From the NCBI GenBank assembly GCA_964641215.1, contig CAZXKD010000033.1:1-19509 (forward strand): a stretch of 19,509 nucleotides of DNA, given 5' to 3'. A program made the position numbers and the translations under genes. Below are positions 1 through 7,799 of this stretch, piece after piece (the first letter of the stretch is position 1; each line of letters starts with the position of its first letter). The notes below the pieces were generated by a model. It made no database searches. It was not told the origin of the DNA and was given only the letters and a program-made list of their open reading frames with translations. This stretch comes from 13-1-40CM-70-15 sp964641215 (GTDB lineage Bacteria; Gemmatimonadota; Gemmatimonadetes; Gemmatimonadales; GWC2-71-9).

Positions 1-1
1 C

Positions 2-1723
2 CGCCCCGGCCTGCCGGGCGGCCCCGCCGCCCGCACGCCCGGCCGCCCCGGCCGCTTCGGCGGCGACACGCTCGTCGCGGGCGCGCCGCTGATTCCACCC
101 GACTGGCCACTCGTCGGGAAGGCCGTGCCGGTCACGGGCACGCACGCTATGGTCGTGTCGGCGCATCCGCTCGCCAGCCAGGTAGGCCGCGACATTCTCA
201 GGGAGGGCGGCAACGCGATCGACGCCGCCGTCGCCGTCGGCTTCGCCCTCGCGGTAGTGCTCCCCGATGCCGGCAACGTCGGCGGCGGCGGGTTTATCGT
301 CTACCGCGACACGACCGGCCGCGTGCGCGCGCTCGACTACCGAGAGACGGCGCCCGAGGGCGCCTCTCGCGACATGTACCTCGACTCGACCGGCCATGTC
401 ACCCATGCCAGCCTCACCGGACACCTCGCCTCGGGCGTCCCGGGCAGCGTCGCCGGGCTGTACGAGGCATCGAAGGCTTACGGCCGTCTGCCGTGGGCGA
501 AACTGGTGGCCCCGGCGATTGCCCTTGCGGAGGGTCACGTCCTCGACTCCTACCGCAGCCGGTCGATCGAAGCCGAGGCCGAGCGCCTGGCGCAGTTCCC
601 GGCGTCGCGCCGCCAGTTCCTAGTGGGTGGGCACGCGCCGGCGGCAGGGACCGTGTTCCGCCAGGGCGACCTGGCCCGGACGCTGCGGTTGATCGCCGAC
701 AGCGGGCCCGACGTGTTCTATCGCGGCCAGCTCGCCGATTCGATCGTCGCGGAGATGCAGCGCGGCCATGGACTGATCACCAAGAAAGACCTGAAAGGCT
801 ACCGCGCCAAGTGGCGTTCACCGATCCAGGTCACCTATCGCGGCTACACGATCTATTCAATGCCGCCGTCGAGCTCGGGCGGCGTCACGATGGCCGAGAT
901 CCTGAACATCATGGAGGGCTTCGACACCCTCCCGGCGTTCGGGAGCGCGCGCTACGTGCATCTGGAGGCCGAGGCGATGCGGCGGGCGTTCATGGACCGC
1001 AACCGCTGGCTGGGCGACCCCGATTTCGTGAGCATGCCGCTCACGCGGCTGCTCTCCAAGAGTTACGCCGCCGAGCTGCGCGCCCAGATCCTCCCCGACC
1101 GCGCAACGCCGACGCCGCCCTTCCAGGCGTCGGAAGGTGAGGGCACGGAGACGACGCACTACTCGATCGTGGACGCCGACGGCAACGCCGCCTCGGTCAC
1201 GACGACGCTGAACGGCGGGTTCGGCAGCGCCGTGACCGTGGAGGGCGCCGGGTTCCTGCTCAACAACGAGATGGACGATTTCACCGGCGCACCGGGCCAG
1301 CCGAACCAGTTCGGTTTGATCCAGGGTGAAGCCAACTCCATTGCGCCGAGGAAGCGCATGCTTTCGGCCATGGCGCCGTCGATCGTGCTCGACAGGAACG
1401 GGAGACTGTTCATGGTGGTGGGGACGCCCGGCGGCCCGACGATCATCAACAGCGTCTACGAGGTGATCGTCAACGTGGTCGACCACAAGATGACGCTGGC
1501 CGAGGCCGTCGCCGCGCCGCGGATCAACCAGCAGGCACTCCCGGACGTGATCTTCGCGGAGCGCGGTGGCCTGGCCGCGGCGACCCTGGACTCGCTCAAA
1601 GCGATGGGGTATCAGCTGCAGGAGCGGGGCCGGCAGGGGGACGTTATGGCCATCCAGCGAACGGCGGCCGGTTGGATCGGTGTGGCTGATCCCCGCCATG
1701 GCGGTGGGGCGAGCGGGTGGTGA
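2..1723 (+). CDS. ggt: Gamma-glutamyltranspeptidase (5'-truncated)
   Basis: Gamma-glutamyltranspeptidase/glutathione hydrolase removes or transfers the gamma-glutamyl group of glutathione and related peptides, normally in the periplasm after self-cleavage into two subunits. The large-subunit start (AHPLAS, GGNAIDAAVA, GGGGF) is plain. The small subunit would begin at the TTHYS motif, with the nucleophilic Thr at codon 1151-1153, followed by the conserved LLNNEMDDF, the SAMAPS stretch and the glycine pair in TPGGPTII. The terminal GVADPRHGGGA block is also typical. The first in-window start is GTG 125, but the frame is open to base 2 without a stop and encodes a Pro/Gly/Arg-rich stretch before conserved sequence. 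No signal peptide lies inside, so the true start is probably left of the window. The gene converges on the aminopeptidase, 35 bp away. The family assignment is secure; only the start is not. Confidence 0.95.
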   Translation, partial: RPGLPGGPAARTPGRPGRFGGDTLVAGAPLIPPDWPLVGKAVPVTGTHAMVVSAHPLASQVGRDILREGGNAIDAAVAVGFALAVVLPDAGNVGGGGFIVYRDTTGRVRALDYRETAPEGASRDMYLDSTGHVTHASLTGHLASGVPGSVAGLYEASKAYGRLPWAKLVAPAIALAEGHVLDSYRSRSIEAEAERLAQFPASRRQFLVGGHAPAAGTVFRQGDLARTLRLIADSGPDVFYRGQLADSIVAEMQRGHGLITKKDLKGYRAKWRSPIQVTYRGYTIYSMPPSSSGGVTMAEILNIMEGFDTLPAFGSARYVHLEAEAMRRAFMDRNRWLGDPDFVSMPLTRLLSKSYAAELRAQILPDRATPTPPFQASEGEGTETTHYSIVDADGNAASVTTTLNGGFGSAVTVEGAGFLLNNEMDDFTGAPGQPNQFGLIQGEANSIAPRKRMLSAMAPSIVLDRNGRLFMVVGTPGGPTIINSVYEVIVNVVDHKMTLAEAVAAPRINQQALPDVIFAERGGLAAATLDSLKAMGYQLQERGRQGDVMAIQRTAAGWIGVADPRHGGGASGW

Positions 1724-1758
1724 AGCGCTGACCCGTTCTCCCACTTCCTCCGCCCCTC

Positions 1759-4218
1759 CTAGTTCCCCCCGCCCTCCCCTTGCGGCTTCTGCAGACGCTC
1801 TATCAAGCTGGTCGCTTCCTGCCTGGTGCCGGCGTGCGTGATCCCTGCCACCGCTCCCTTCAGACGTTCCACCGCGACGGCGTGATTGAGACGCGCCAGG
1901 GTGAATCGGAAGGCCTCGAGCCCCCAGCGGCGCACGGCGGGGCGGTCGTCGTTTAGGTGCTTCGTAAGGACGTCGAGGGCGTGGACGCTGCCGCGCGCGC
2001 CGAGCGACGCCAACACGTGCGAAGGGAACCGCCCCACGCCGAGCAGCCCTTCGAGCGCGCCGATGAACGACGTATCGTTCCGCTGGCCGATCGCTCGCAA
2101 CGCAGCGTTCTGAATTGCCTCCTGATACGACGCCATGGCGAGGCCGGCGGCGATGAGGTCGTGCGCCTGCATCGAATCGGCGAGCACCAAAGCGCGCAGG
2201 GCGGCCGCCTGCACGTCGTAGCTCGAGTCGTGCGCGAGCGCGTCCCGCACCAACGCCAGGGCGGGCACCCCGCCCAGCTTGCCGAGGGTTTGGACGGCGC
2301 GGCCTCGCACCGCAGCGCTCGTGTCCCGCACTGCGGCCTCCGCCGCCGCCAGCACCAGCGCCGCGGGGAAGTCGCCCAGCGCTTCGACGGCCTGCTGCCG
2401 AGTGAGGAAGTAATCGGCGTGCGTTGCGGCATCCGCCAGCGCGGCGGCCGCCGCGGTATCCGCGGTCCGGTGCGACAGCTGCTCGATCACCCACTGCCGG
2501 TCCCACAAATCGGCGTCCCGGCGCAGCTGGGTCGCGAGCCATGCCGTCGGCTGATCGAAGGCGAGCGACTTCAAGACCGCGTTGCCGTCGTCGAACACTA
2601 CCATCGTCGGCGGGGCATTGACGCCCGGAATCACGATCGTCTGTTGGCGCGCGTTGAGCTCGACGCGTTGCGTGACGTCCCCCGCCTGCGTCCCGACTCG
2701 GATCGTGAGCGGCATCCGGAACACTGGGGGCACCGTGAACTTCAGCCCCGTGCTGTCCGCCTTGAGGGAGTCGGGCTGGGTCTGCGCGACAGTGAGGGTG
2801 AGCACCGCCTTCGCCGTGTCGTACGCCGCGCTTACGGCGAACTGTGGGTAGCCGGCCTGATACACCCACTGATCCCAGAACCAGTCCAGGTTCTCCCCCG
2901 TGGCCTCCAGCACCGCCTGACGCAGGTCGTCGGACGTGGCGGTTCCCAGCGCGTGACGGGTGAGGTAGTCGTGAATGGACGCCCAGAAACGCTCCGGACC
3001 GAGGTAGCCCTTCAGCATCCGGAGCACGAGCGCGCCCTTGGGATAGATGTTGTTCGAGCCGAGCGACGCGAGCGGCATCGCTCGCCGCCGGTCGATCTGC
3101 TGGTACTGGCGGTACTCGTCGACGTAGTAATCCTGCTCCGCGTGAGGACCGAGCCGCTCGCCCCAATACTGCCCCGGCATGAACTCGGCGAAGCCCTCGT
3201 TGAGCCACATGTTCGCCCAGTTTTCGGTCGTCACGTAGTCGCCGAACCACTGATGCGCCAGCTCGTGAGGGATGAGGATGTACCGATACCACGGACGGTC
3301 GCGATAGGCGCGCGCGTCGGGAAGCGGGTCGATGAGCGTCGTGGCGCTCACGTTCTCCATCCCGCCGAAGAAATCGGCCACCGTCGTCTGGGCGTACTTG
3401 GCCCACGGATACTTGACGCCGGTGAGCCGTGAATAGACGTCGATCATGTCGGGCGTGATGTGGAACAGCGGCCACGCCTTGATGCTATCCTCGTGATAGA
3501 CGTAGTAGTCGACCGGGATGGTGCCCCAGGTGTCGTGGATCCGGGCGAGTGGCGCCACGATGAGCGAGACCAGGTACGTCGCTGAAGGCTGGTCCTGACG
3601 CCAGGTCATCGTCCGGGTCCCGCCCTGCACGATGTTCGAGACGAGCCTGCCGTTGGAGATCGCCAGGTCGCCCATCGGGACGGTCGCGACGACTTCCCAC
3701 GACATCTTGTCGTTGGGGAAGTCGTAAGTCGGGAACCAGTAGTGGTTGTCGTGGTCCTCGCCTTGGCTCCAGATCTGTTGCGGCCGATGTGGAAGGCCGT
3801 CGTTCGTGATGTAGGTGAGGCCGCGACCACTCTCGACCTTGCCGTGATAGGCGACGGTGAAGACGAGCGTGTCGCCGAAGCGCAGCGGCCGGTCGGGGAA
3901 CACGACGAGCGTATCGCCGTGCCGGGAGGTGCGGAGGGTCGAGCCCCGCCGGTCGGCGACCCTCGTGTTCTGGAGCAGCGCCCCTTCGTCGAGAATGACG
4001 GAGTCAAGGCCGGGGCGCAGCGCGATGAGGGTGGTGGTGACACTGCCCTCGAAGGAGGTCGAATCCCAGTTGAACGCCGACACGACGATCCGTTGGTGGA
4101 CCAGGTCGTAGTCGTGCGAGCGCGTGTAGTGGTCGTTCGCCATCAGGGCCGTATTCGACTGCGCGAGAATCGGGCCGGCGAAGAGAGCCGTGGAGAGGAC
4201 GATCCGTGCGAGCCGCAT
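1759..4218 (-). CDS. Exported M1 family zinc aminopeptidase with HEAT-like C-terminus
   Basis: A zinc aminopeptidase of about 819 residues that removes N-terminal amino acids from peptides outside the cytoplasm. The chosen ATG 4218 begins a signal peptide (MRLARIVLSTALFAGPILAQ); the longer in-frame version from 4308 only adds a basic, proline-rich stretch. The substrate-anchoring exopeptidase motif is GGMEN at residues 285-289. The zinc site HELAH is at 318-322 with Glu341 eighteen residues further on (HEXXH-X18-E), and a YPKGA motif supplies the likely catalytic Tyr. From roughly residue 560 onward, alanine- and leucine-rich helical repeats with AALRAL- and AVRGRAVQTLG-like units resemble HEAT repeats. 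Some M1 enzymes have this instead of an ERAP1-like domain. The upstream Shine-Dalgarno is weak. It reads toward ggt and has no operon partner. The substrate is unknown; the class is certain. Confidence 0.93.
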   Translation of the reverse strand: MRLARIVLSTALFAGPILAQSNTALMANDHYTRSHDYDLVHQRIVVSAFNWDSTSFEGSVTTTLIALRPGLDSVILDEGALLQNTRVADRRGSTLRTSRHGDTLVVFPDRPLRFGDTLVFTVAYHGKVESGRGLTYITNDGLPHRPQQIWSQGEDHDNHYWFPTYDFPNDKMSWEVVATVPMGDLAISNGRLVSNIVQGGTRTMTWRQDQPSATYLVSLIVAPLARIHDTWGTIPVDYYVYHEDSIKAWPLFHITPDMIDVYSRLTGVKYPWAKYAQTTVADFFGGMENVSATTLIDPLPDARAYRDRPWYRYILIPHELAHQWFGDYVTTENWANMWLNEGFAEFMPGQYWGERLGPHAEQDYYVDEYRQYQQIDRRRAMPLASLGSNNIYPKGALVLRMLKGYLGPERFWASIHDYLTRHALGTATSDDLRQAVLEATGENLDWFWDQWVYQAGYPQFAVSAAYDTAKAVLTLTVAQTQPDSLKADSTGLKFTVPPVFRMPLTIRVGTQAGDVTQRVELNARQQTIVIPGVNAPPTMVVFDDGNAVLKSLAFDQPTAWLATQLRRDADLWDRQWVIEQLSHRTADTAAAAALADAATHADYFLTRQQAVEALGDFPAALVLAAAEAAVRDTSAAVRGRAVQTLGKLGGVPALALVRDALAHDSSYDVQAAALRALVLADSMQAHDLIAAGLAMASYQEAIQNAALRAIGQRNDTSFIGALEGLLGVGRFPSHVLASLGARGSVHALDVLTKHLNDDRPAVRRWGLEAFRFTLARLNHAVAVERLKGAVAGITHAGTRQEATSLIERLQKPQGEGGGN

Positions 4219-4270
4219 GTGGAGATCTCGTATGGAAAAGGGTCGGCGGCTGGGCCGCCATGACGATGGA

Positions 4271-4293
4271 GGGGGCACGGTCCTCGTGCCCCC
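4271..4293 (-). terminator. GC-rich hairpin after the lipoprotein gene
   Basis: A perfect 9-bp inverted repeat (GGGGGCACG / CGTGCCCCC) with a 5-nt loop lies 23 bp past the stop of the lipoprotein gene and 52 bp before the aminopeptidase start. There is no T-run on either side, so it is either a U-tract-poor terminator or an mRNA-end stabiliser. Confidence 0.45.
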
Positions 4294-4316
4294 CGTACCC
4301 GCACCCACCGGCCTGC

Positions 4317-5072
4317 CTACCGCGCCGCGACCACCAACGCTTTCGTCAGCGTCATGTGCACGTGCGCCCCCGCGGGCAAGACGATGTCCGAATCCTTGGA
4401 ATGGGCGGCCACCCCTGCGCCGGCCGCGGCGCCGACGATCCCGCCGATGATCGTGCCCTTGGTGTTGCCGCCGATGACACGGCCCAGAATTCCGCCGGCG
4501 ACCGCACCGACACCCACCTTCGCGGCGTCGCCCGTGCTGATTCCCCGGCCTTGGCGCACCGTCTCCAGGGAATCGATCCGCCCTGCAACGTCGTAGCTCT
4601 TGCCGTGGATCGTGATGGTCGACACTGACAGGGTCAGCGTTCCCGGCGTGCGGGGGTTCGGCGCCGGTTTGACATCCACGACCGTGCCGCGGATCTCCGC
4701 GCCTTCGGGGACCCCCGCCACGCGCTCACCGGGCGTGTCGTAGACGACCCGTGCCGTGAAGGCGTCGCCCGGATGGTTCGTCCGGGAGGTAATCGTGTCG
4801 GTCACGGCGAAGTCGAGCACGGTGCCTTGCCGCACGGTTGTGGTCGCCGACCGCGCCGGCGCGCTCGGCGCCTTCGTGGGCGGTCGGGTGACGGGCGCCT
4901 TCGTCGGCGCGGGCACGTCCTTCATCGTCGCCGAGGAGTCACTGGGCGCCAGGGTGAGATTGCGCGCGGTCGAATCCGCGGGCTGGTTGCTGGCCCGCTC
5001 GCCCTTGGCGCAGGCGCCTAGCAGCGCCGCGGAAGCCAGCAGAGTCAGCGTCGTCAAGCGGGTACGGGTCAT
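4317..5072 (-). CDS. Glycine-zipper lipoprotein, function unknown
   Basis: A predicted 251-residue lipoprotein. ATG 5072 has a good GGGAGG Shine-Dalgarno 6 nt upstream and begins a lipoprotein signal with lipobox LGAC (Cys21). A low-complexity linker follows (residues about 30-75, rich in Thr, Pro, Ala and Lys: APTKAPVTRPPTKAPSAPA). Then comes a beta-rich domain (TVLDFAVTDTI, NHPGDAFTARV, VPEGAEIRGTVVDV) of the kind seen in exported proteins of Acidobacteria-like and Gemmatimonadota-like genomes. A C-terminal glycine zipper has repeated GxxxG/AxxxG spacing (VGVGAVAGGILGRVIGG, IIGGIVGAAAGAG), as in envelope lipoproteins such as SlyB and other Omp-type zippers. It probably sits in the envelope, but no activity can be assigned. 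The same frame stays open upstream to 5699 across ccdA; that extension is not real. Hairpins flank it on both sides, so it is probably monocistronic. Confidence 0.82.
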   Translation of the reverse strand: MTRTRLTTLTLLASAALLGACAKGERASNQPADSTARNLTLAPSDSSATMKDVPAPTKAPVTRPPTKAPSAPARSATTTVRQGTVLDFAVTDTITSRTNHPGDAFTARVVYDTPGERVAGVPEGAEIRGTVVDVKPAPNPRTPGTLTLSVSTITIHGKSYDVAGRIDSLETVRQGRGISTGDAAKVGVGAVAGGILGRVIGGNTKGTIIGGIVGAAAGAGVAAHSKDSDIVLPAGAHVHMTLTKALVVAAR

Positions 5073-5120
5073 CACATGCCTCCCGGGAAAGGTCACCAGA
5101 CTCTCGTCAAACATAATCAC

Positions 5121-5137
5121 GGCATCGCGCCGATGCC
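5121..5137 (-). terminator. Hairpin directly after the ccdA stop
   Basis: A perfect 7-bp inverted repeat (GGCATCG / CGATGCC, 3-nt loop) follows the ccdA TAG immediately. On the minus strand it continues into a T-rich tail (GTGATTATGTTT). This fits an intrinsic terminator closing the polyamine operon and separating it from the lipoprotein gene. Confidence 0.5.
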
Positions 5138-5827
5138 CTACAACCGGCTCTTCAGGAACTCCGGCGTCAGCCCCCGCAGGTAGCCCGCCAGCAGGGTGAA
5201 GCGATCGGTGACGAGAAGAATACCGAGCAGAAGGAGGAGGGTTCCCGCGACGCGATCCACCCACACGAGGAAGGGCCGGAACTTCTGGAACCACGCCAGG
5301 AAGCGGTCCAAGGCGAGCGCGGTGATGAGGAAGGGTACGGCGAGGCCCAACGCGTATCCGGCGAGCAGGGCGGAGCCTTGGCCGACGCTGCCGCGCGCGG
5401 CGGCGAGCGTGAGGATGGCCCCCAGGATCGGCCCGATGCAGGGGGTCCAGGCGGCGCCGAACGTGATCCCTACAACGGCGGAACCGAGGTACCCCAGAGG
5501 CTTGCGGGCGAGCTCGATCTTGCGCTCCCGCATCAGGAACCGCGGGCCCGGGACGCCGAGCAGGTAGAGGCCGAAGAGGATCACCAGCACGCCCCCTGCC
5601 CGGCCGATCCAAACCTGGGAGCGCCCGACGAGGCTCCCCAGAGCCGACGCCGTGGCGCCGAGGATCACGAAAATCAGGGAGAACCCGGCGATGAACCACA
5701 GCGCATGAAGCACCGCGGTGCCCCGGCGCCGCTGGATCTCCTCGGCAGTCAGGCCGGTGAGGAAGCCGACGTAGCTCGGGATCAGCGGGAGGACGCAGGG
5801 GGAGAGGAAGCTCAGCAGCCCTGCCAC
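5138..5827 (-). CDS. ccdA: CcdA-type thiol-disulfide transporter (cytochrome c biogenesis)
   Basis: A polytopic inner-membrane protein of the CcdA/DsbD-beta family that carries electrons from cytoplasmic thioredoxin to the outer face for cytochrome c maturation or periplasmic disulfide reduction. The redox-active cysteines are in SPCVLPL (Cys11) and in AAWTPCIGP (Cys130), each in the family's proline-flanked setting. About six hydrophobic helices are visible, and the ~229 residues match the short CcdA form. The first usable start is GTG 5827, but the frame upstream encodes SGVSFSLALV, which resembles the start of helix 1 in CcdA proteins. No ATG, GTG or TTG occurs there before a stop at 5945-5947, so a CTG (5830 or 5836) or ATT start is possible. 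It follows agmatinase by 25 bp and is probably the last gene of the operon. Confidence 0.92.
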   Translation of the reverse strand: MAGLLSFLSPCVLPLIPSYVGFLTGLTAEEIQRRRGTAVLHALWFIAGFSLIFVILGATASALGSLVGRSQVWIGRAGGVLVILFGLYLLGVPGPRFLMRERKIELARKPLGYLGSAVVGITFGAAWTPCIGPILGAILTLAAARGSVGQGSALLAGYALGLAVPFLITALALDRFLAWFQKFRPFLVWVDRVAGTLLLLLGILLVTDRFTLLAGYLRGLTPEFLKSRL

Positions 5828-5852
5828 CAGCGCCAGGGAGAACGAGACGCCG

Positions 5853-6776
5853 CTAGCCGATGCGCTTGCCGCTTGCAGACCGGGCTCGCTGGTAATAGGC
5901 GACGAGCTTGTACACCAGTTTCGCGACCAGGAAATCCGGCGCGATCACGCCGGGGATCGGCGCCAGCTCCACGACGTCCGCCCCGACCACGTGGCGCTCG
6001 CTGAACACCCGCTCCAGCAATCGCAGCGTCGGGTACCACGTCCCCCCGCCAGGCTCCGGCGTGCCGGTGGACGGCACCAGGCTGGGGTCGAAGAAGTCGA
6101 CGTCGATCGTGATGTACACGTCGGGCCCGAGCGCCTGCACGACCCGTTCGATCCACCGCTCCCCGGCATCGAGCTCCCAGCCGAAGACCGTCGGGATGTT
6201 CTGGGCCCGCATCAGGTCGCGCTCCTCGGCGGTGACGGCCCGGATCCCCACCGGCACCAGCTTCGCGGCACGGTGCACCCGGTACATCACGCAGGCATGG
6301 CTGTAGGGTGTCCCCTCGTATTCGGGCCGCAAGTCCCCATGGGCGTCGAGCTGCAGCACGGAGAGCGGCCGCGGTCCGAGGGCGCGGACATGAGCCTCGA
6401 TGGGCGGAGCCGAAATGGAGTGCTCGCCCCCCAGCATGATCACGAACTTCCCCCCCGCGAGCAACGCGTCATACGCCGCGCGCAGTTCCCGCAGCGCCTC
6501 CTCCGGTCCTGCGCCGGAGAGCATCAGTTCCGGGAGGGTGTGCACGCCGACGCGATGCGGCTCGGCGTCGAGCTCGTGGTCGTACAGCTCGATATACCGC
6601 GAGGCCTCGAGGATGCGGCGCGGCCCGAAGCGCGTGCCGCCGATGTAGGAGACGGTGGCCTCGTAGGGCACACACAGGATCACGACGCTGGCGTCGTCGA
6701 AGTTGGTGTCCGCGAGAGGGAGCCCGAGGAAATTGACCGGCGCTCCCCACGAGAGCTTGGCGAAGTCGCTACCCAC
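5853..6776 (-). CDS. speB: Agmatinase (arginase/agmatinase family ureohydrolase)
   Basis: Binuclear manganese ureohydrolase, probably agmatine -> putrescine + urea in the cytoplasm. With start GTG 6776 the product has 307 residues, normal for agmatinases. Metal ligands are His119 (GGEHS, Glu replacing the more usual Asp), Asp144/His146/Asp148 (DAHGD) and Asp225/Asp227 (TIDVDFFDP), followed by the PSTGTPEPGG substrate-loop motif. The GTG overlaps the last 8 bp of the arginine decarboxylase gene (GTGGGTAG). The longer frame from 6824 would overlap that gene by 56 bp and adds only a basic non-conserved stretch. The neighbouring decarboxylase makes agmatine, which favours agmatinase over arginase, formiminoglutamase or guanidinobutyrase. 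Confidence 0.93.
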   Translation of the reverse strand: MGSDFAKLSWGAPVNFLGLPLADTNFDDASVVILCVPYEATVSYIGGTRFGPRRILEASRYIELYDHELDAEPHRVGVHTLPELMLSGAGPEEALRELRAAYDALLAGGKFVIMLGGEHSISAPPIEAHVRALGPRPLSVLQLDAHGDLRPEYEGTPYSHACVMYRVHRAAKLVPVGIRAVTAEERDLMRAQNIPTVFGWELDAGERWIERVVQALGPDVYITIDVDFFDPSLVPSTGTPEPGGGTWYPTLRLLERVFSERHVVGADVVELAPIPGVIAPDFLVAKLVYKLVAYYQRARSASGKRIG

Positions 6777-7338
6777 AGAACGCCACCGCCGACACGACGG
6801 TCGTCCACCGCCCGTCGTCGCCACACTCGGCGGCCGAGGTGACGTTCATGGTGCGCACGATCTCTCCGGACAGCAGCCACTGCTCCCGCCGGGCGTCCCA
6901 CGCCTGGTCGGAATCGAACGGCACGCCCAACACCGTCGCCAGCATGGAGGCTGCCAGGTCTTCCGCGTAGTCGCCGGAGGTCTGCTCGTTCTGGCCGTAG
7001 CTGTGGTGTTCGGAGATGTAGCCGTGGTGCGTGGGGTCCGCCGGCATCGCCAGGCCGATCGAGGCCGCTACCAGGCGGCTCGGCTCATTGGTCGAGGACT
7101 CGGCGACCACTGTGAACAGGACCTGGCCGGGCCGGAGGAACGAGAGTCCTTCTTCGCGATCCACGAGCTCGCAGTGCGGCGGGAAGATGGAGCTCACCCG
7201 CACGATATTGAATGCGGCCAGGTGGGCATCGCGCAGCGCCATCTCGAAACTCGTCAGCTTCTCCCGGTGGCGCCCGACGCCCTTGGTGAGGAACGCCTTC
7301 GTGGGGATGAACAGTTTCGCGTCGATCAACTCGGTCAC
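6769..7338 (-). CDS. pdaD: Pyruvoyl-dependent arginine decarboxylase
   Basis: Cleaves itself between two serines to make a pyruvoyl cofactor, then decarboxylates arginine to agmatine. With GTG 7338 the product has 189 residues and the cleavage pair is Ser49-Ser50 in VRVSSIFPP. This is close to the Ser52-Ser53 site I recall for the Methanocaldococcus enzyme. Other family marks are FIPTKAFLTKGVG at the N-terminus and the HHGYISEHH/GQ region. The GTG shares 4 bp with the fur stop (GTGA), and no independent Shine-Dalgarno is evident, so translation is probably coupled. A longer frame from 7506 lies wholly over fur and is not family sequence. The family is best known from archaea and is patchy in bacteria. 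The agmatinase next door uses its product. Confidence 0.92.
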   Translation of the reverse strand: MTELIDAKLFIPTKAFLTKGVGRHREKLTSFEMALRDAHLAAFNIVRVSSIFPPHCELVDREEGLSFLRPGQVLFTVVAESSTNEPSRLVAASIGLAMPADPTHHGYISEHHSYGQNEQTSGDYAEDLAASMLATVLGVPFDSDQAWDARREQWLLSGEIVRTMNVTSAAECGDDGRWTTVVSAVAFCG

Positions 7339-7799
7339 CTCGTGCGGGTGAGGGGATTCGCCTGCTGGCATTCCCGGCAGAGCCCGAAGACCTCCAAGCG
7401 GTGATGGTGGGGCCGGAACGCCACCTCTTCCGCCAGCAGCGCGAGCATGCGCTCCAACCGGTCGTTGGAGAACTCGATCACCTTCCCGCACGATGAGCAG
7501 ACGCAATGCTCGTGCGTCTCTCCCGGGGGCACGGCTTCGTAGCGCCTGAACCCTTCGCCGAAGTCGCGCTCAACCACGAGCCCGCTTTGCACGAGCAGGT
7601 CGAGCGTCCGATACACCGTCGCCGTGCCCACCGGGTCGCCGGCGCGGGCCACTCGTCGCGCCACGTCCTCGGCCGAGAGATGATCGCCGGCGAAGAATAC
7701 GGCCCCGGCCACGGCGACGCGCTGTGAGGTCGCCGGGAGATTGTGGTCGCTCAGGTAGCGGCGGAACGCTCCCAGCAGCGTGGCGCCATCAACCTTCAT
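7335..7799 (-). CDS. Fur-family metalloregulator
   Basis: A 154-residue Fur-superfamily DNA-binding repressor. The winged helix spans about residues 10-85, with recognition-helix sequence GTATVYRTLDLL. A metal-binding dimerisation domain follows. It carries the structural Zn pairs CSSC (101-104) and CREC (141-144), the HEH residues 96-98, and the HHHRLEVFGLC stretch. ATG 7799 overlaps the upstream gene's stop by 11 bp. The family includes Fur (iron), Zur, PerR and Nur; sequence alone does not settle the metal. It sits between an unknown gene and the arginine decarboxylase, with which it shares a GTGA overlap, so it would be made with the polyamine enzymes and might control this operon. No 19-bp classical Fur box was seen near the proposed promoter at 9281-9310. 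Confidence 0.93.
   Translation of the reverse strand: MKVDGATLLGAFRRYLSDHNLPATSQRVAVAGAVFFAGDHLSAEDVARRVARAGDPVGTATVYRTLDLLVQSGLVVERDFGEGFRRYEAVPPGETHEHCVCSSCGKVIEFSNDRLERMLALLAEEVAFRPHHHRLEVFGLCRECQQANPLTRTR

Noticed and set aside
1724..1758. Terminator between the convergent ggt and aminopeptidase genes
   Set aside because: The 35 bp are pyrimidine-rich on the plus strand with no inverted repeat.
1957..3432. Plus-strand 491-codon frame
   Set aside because: Antisense to the M1 aminopeptidase, no motifs, composition typical of an antisense frame in GC-rich DNA.
857..3475. Minus-strand 872-codon frame across ggt and the aminopeptidase
   Set aside because: Arginine/histidine-rich composition with no family motifs, lying antisense to ggt and out of frame in the aminopeptidase gene. 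It is a GC-rich shadow.
5073..5699. Upstream extension of the lipoprotein frame
   Set aside because: It covers ccdA in another frame, and the lipoprotein signal and a good Shine-Dalgarno place the start at 5072.
7339..7506. N-terminal extension of the arginine decarboxylase
   Set aside because: It lies within fur and is Gly/Pro/Arg-rich; the GTGA overlap start at 7338 gives the family-normal length and cleavage-site position.
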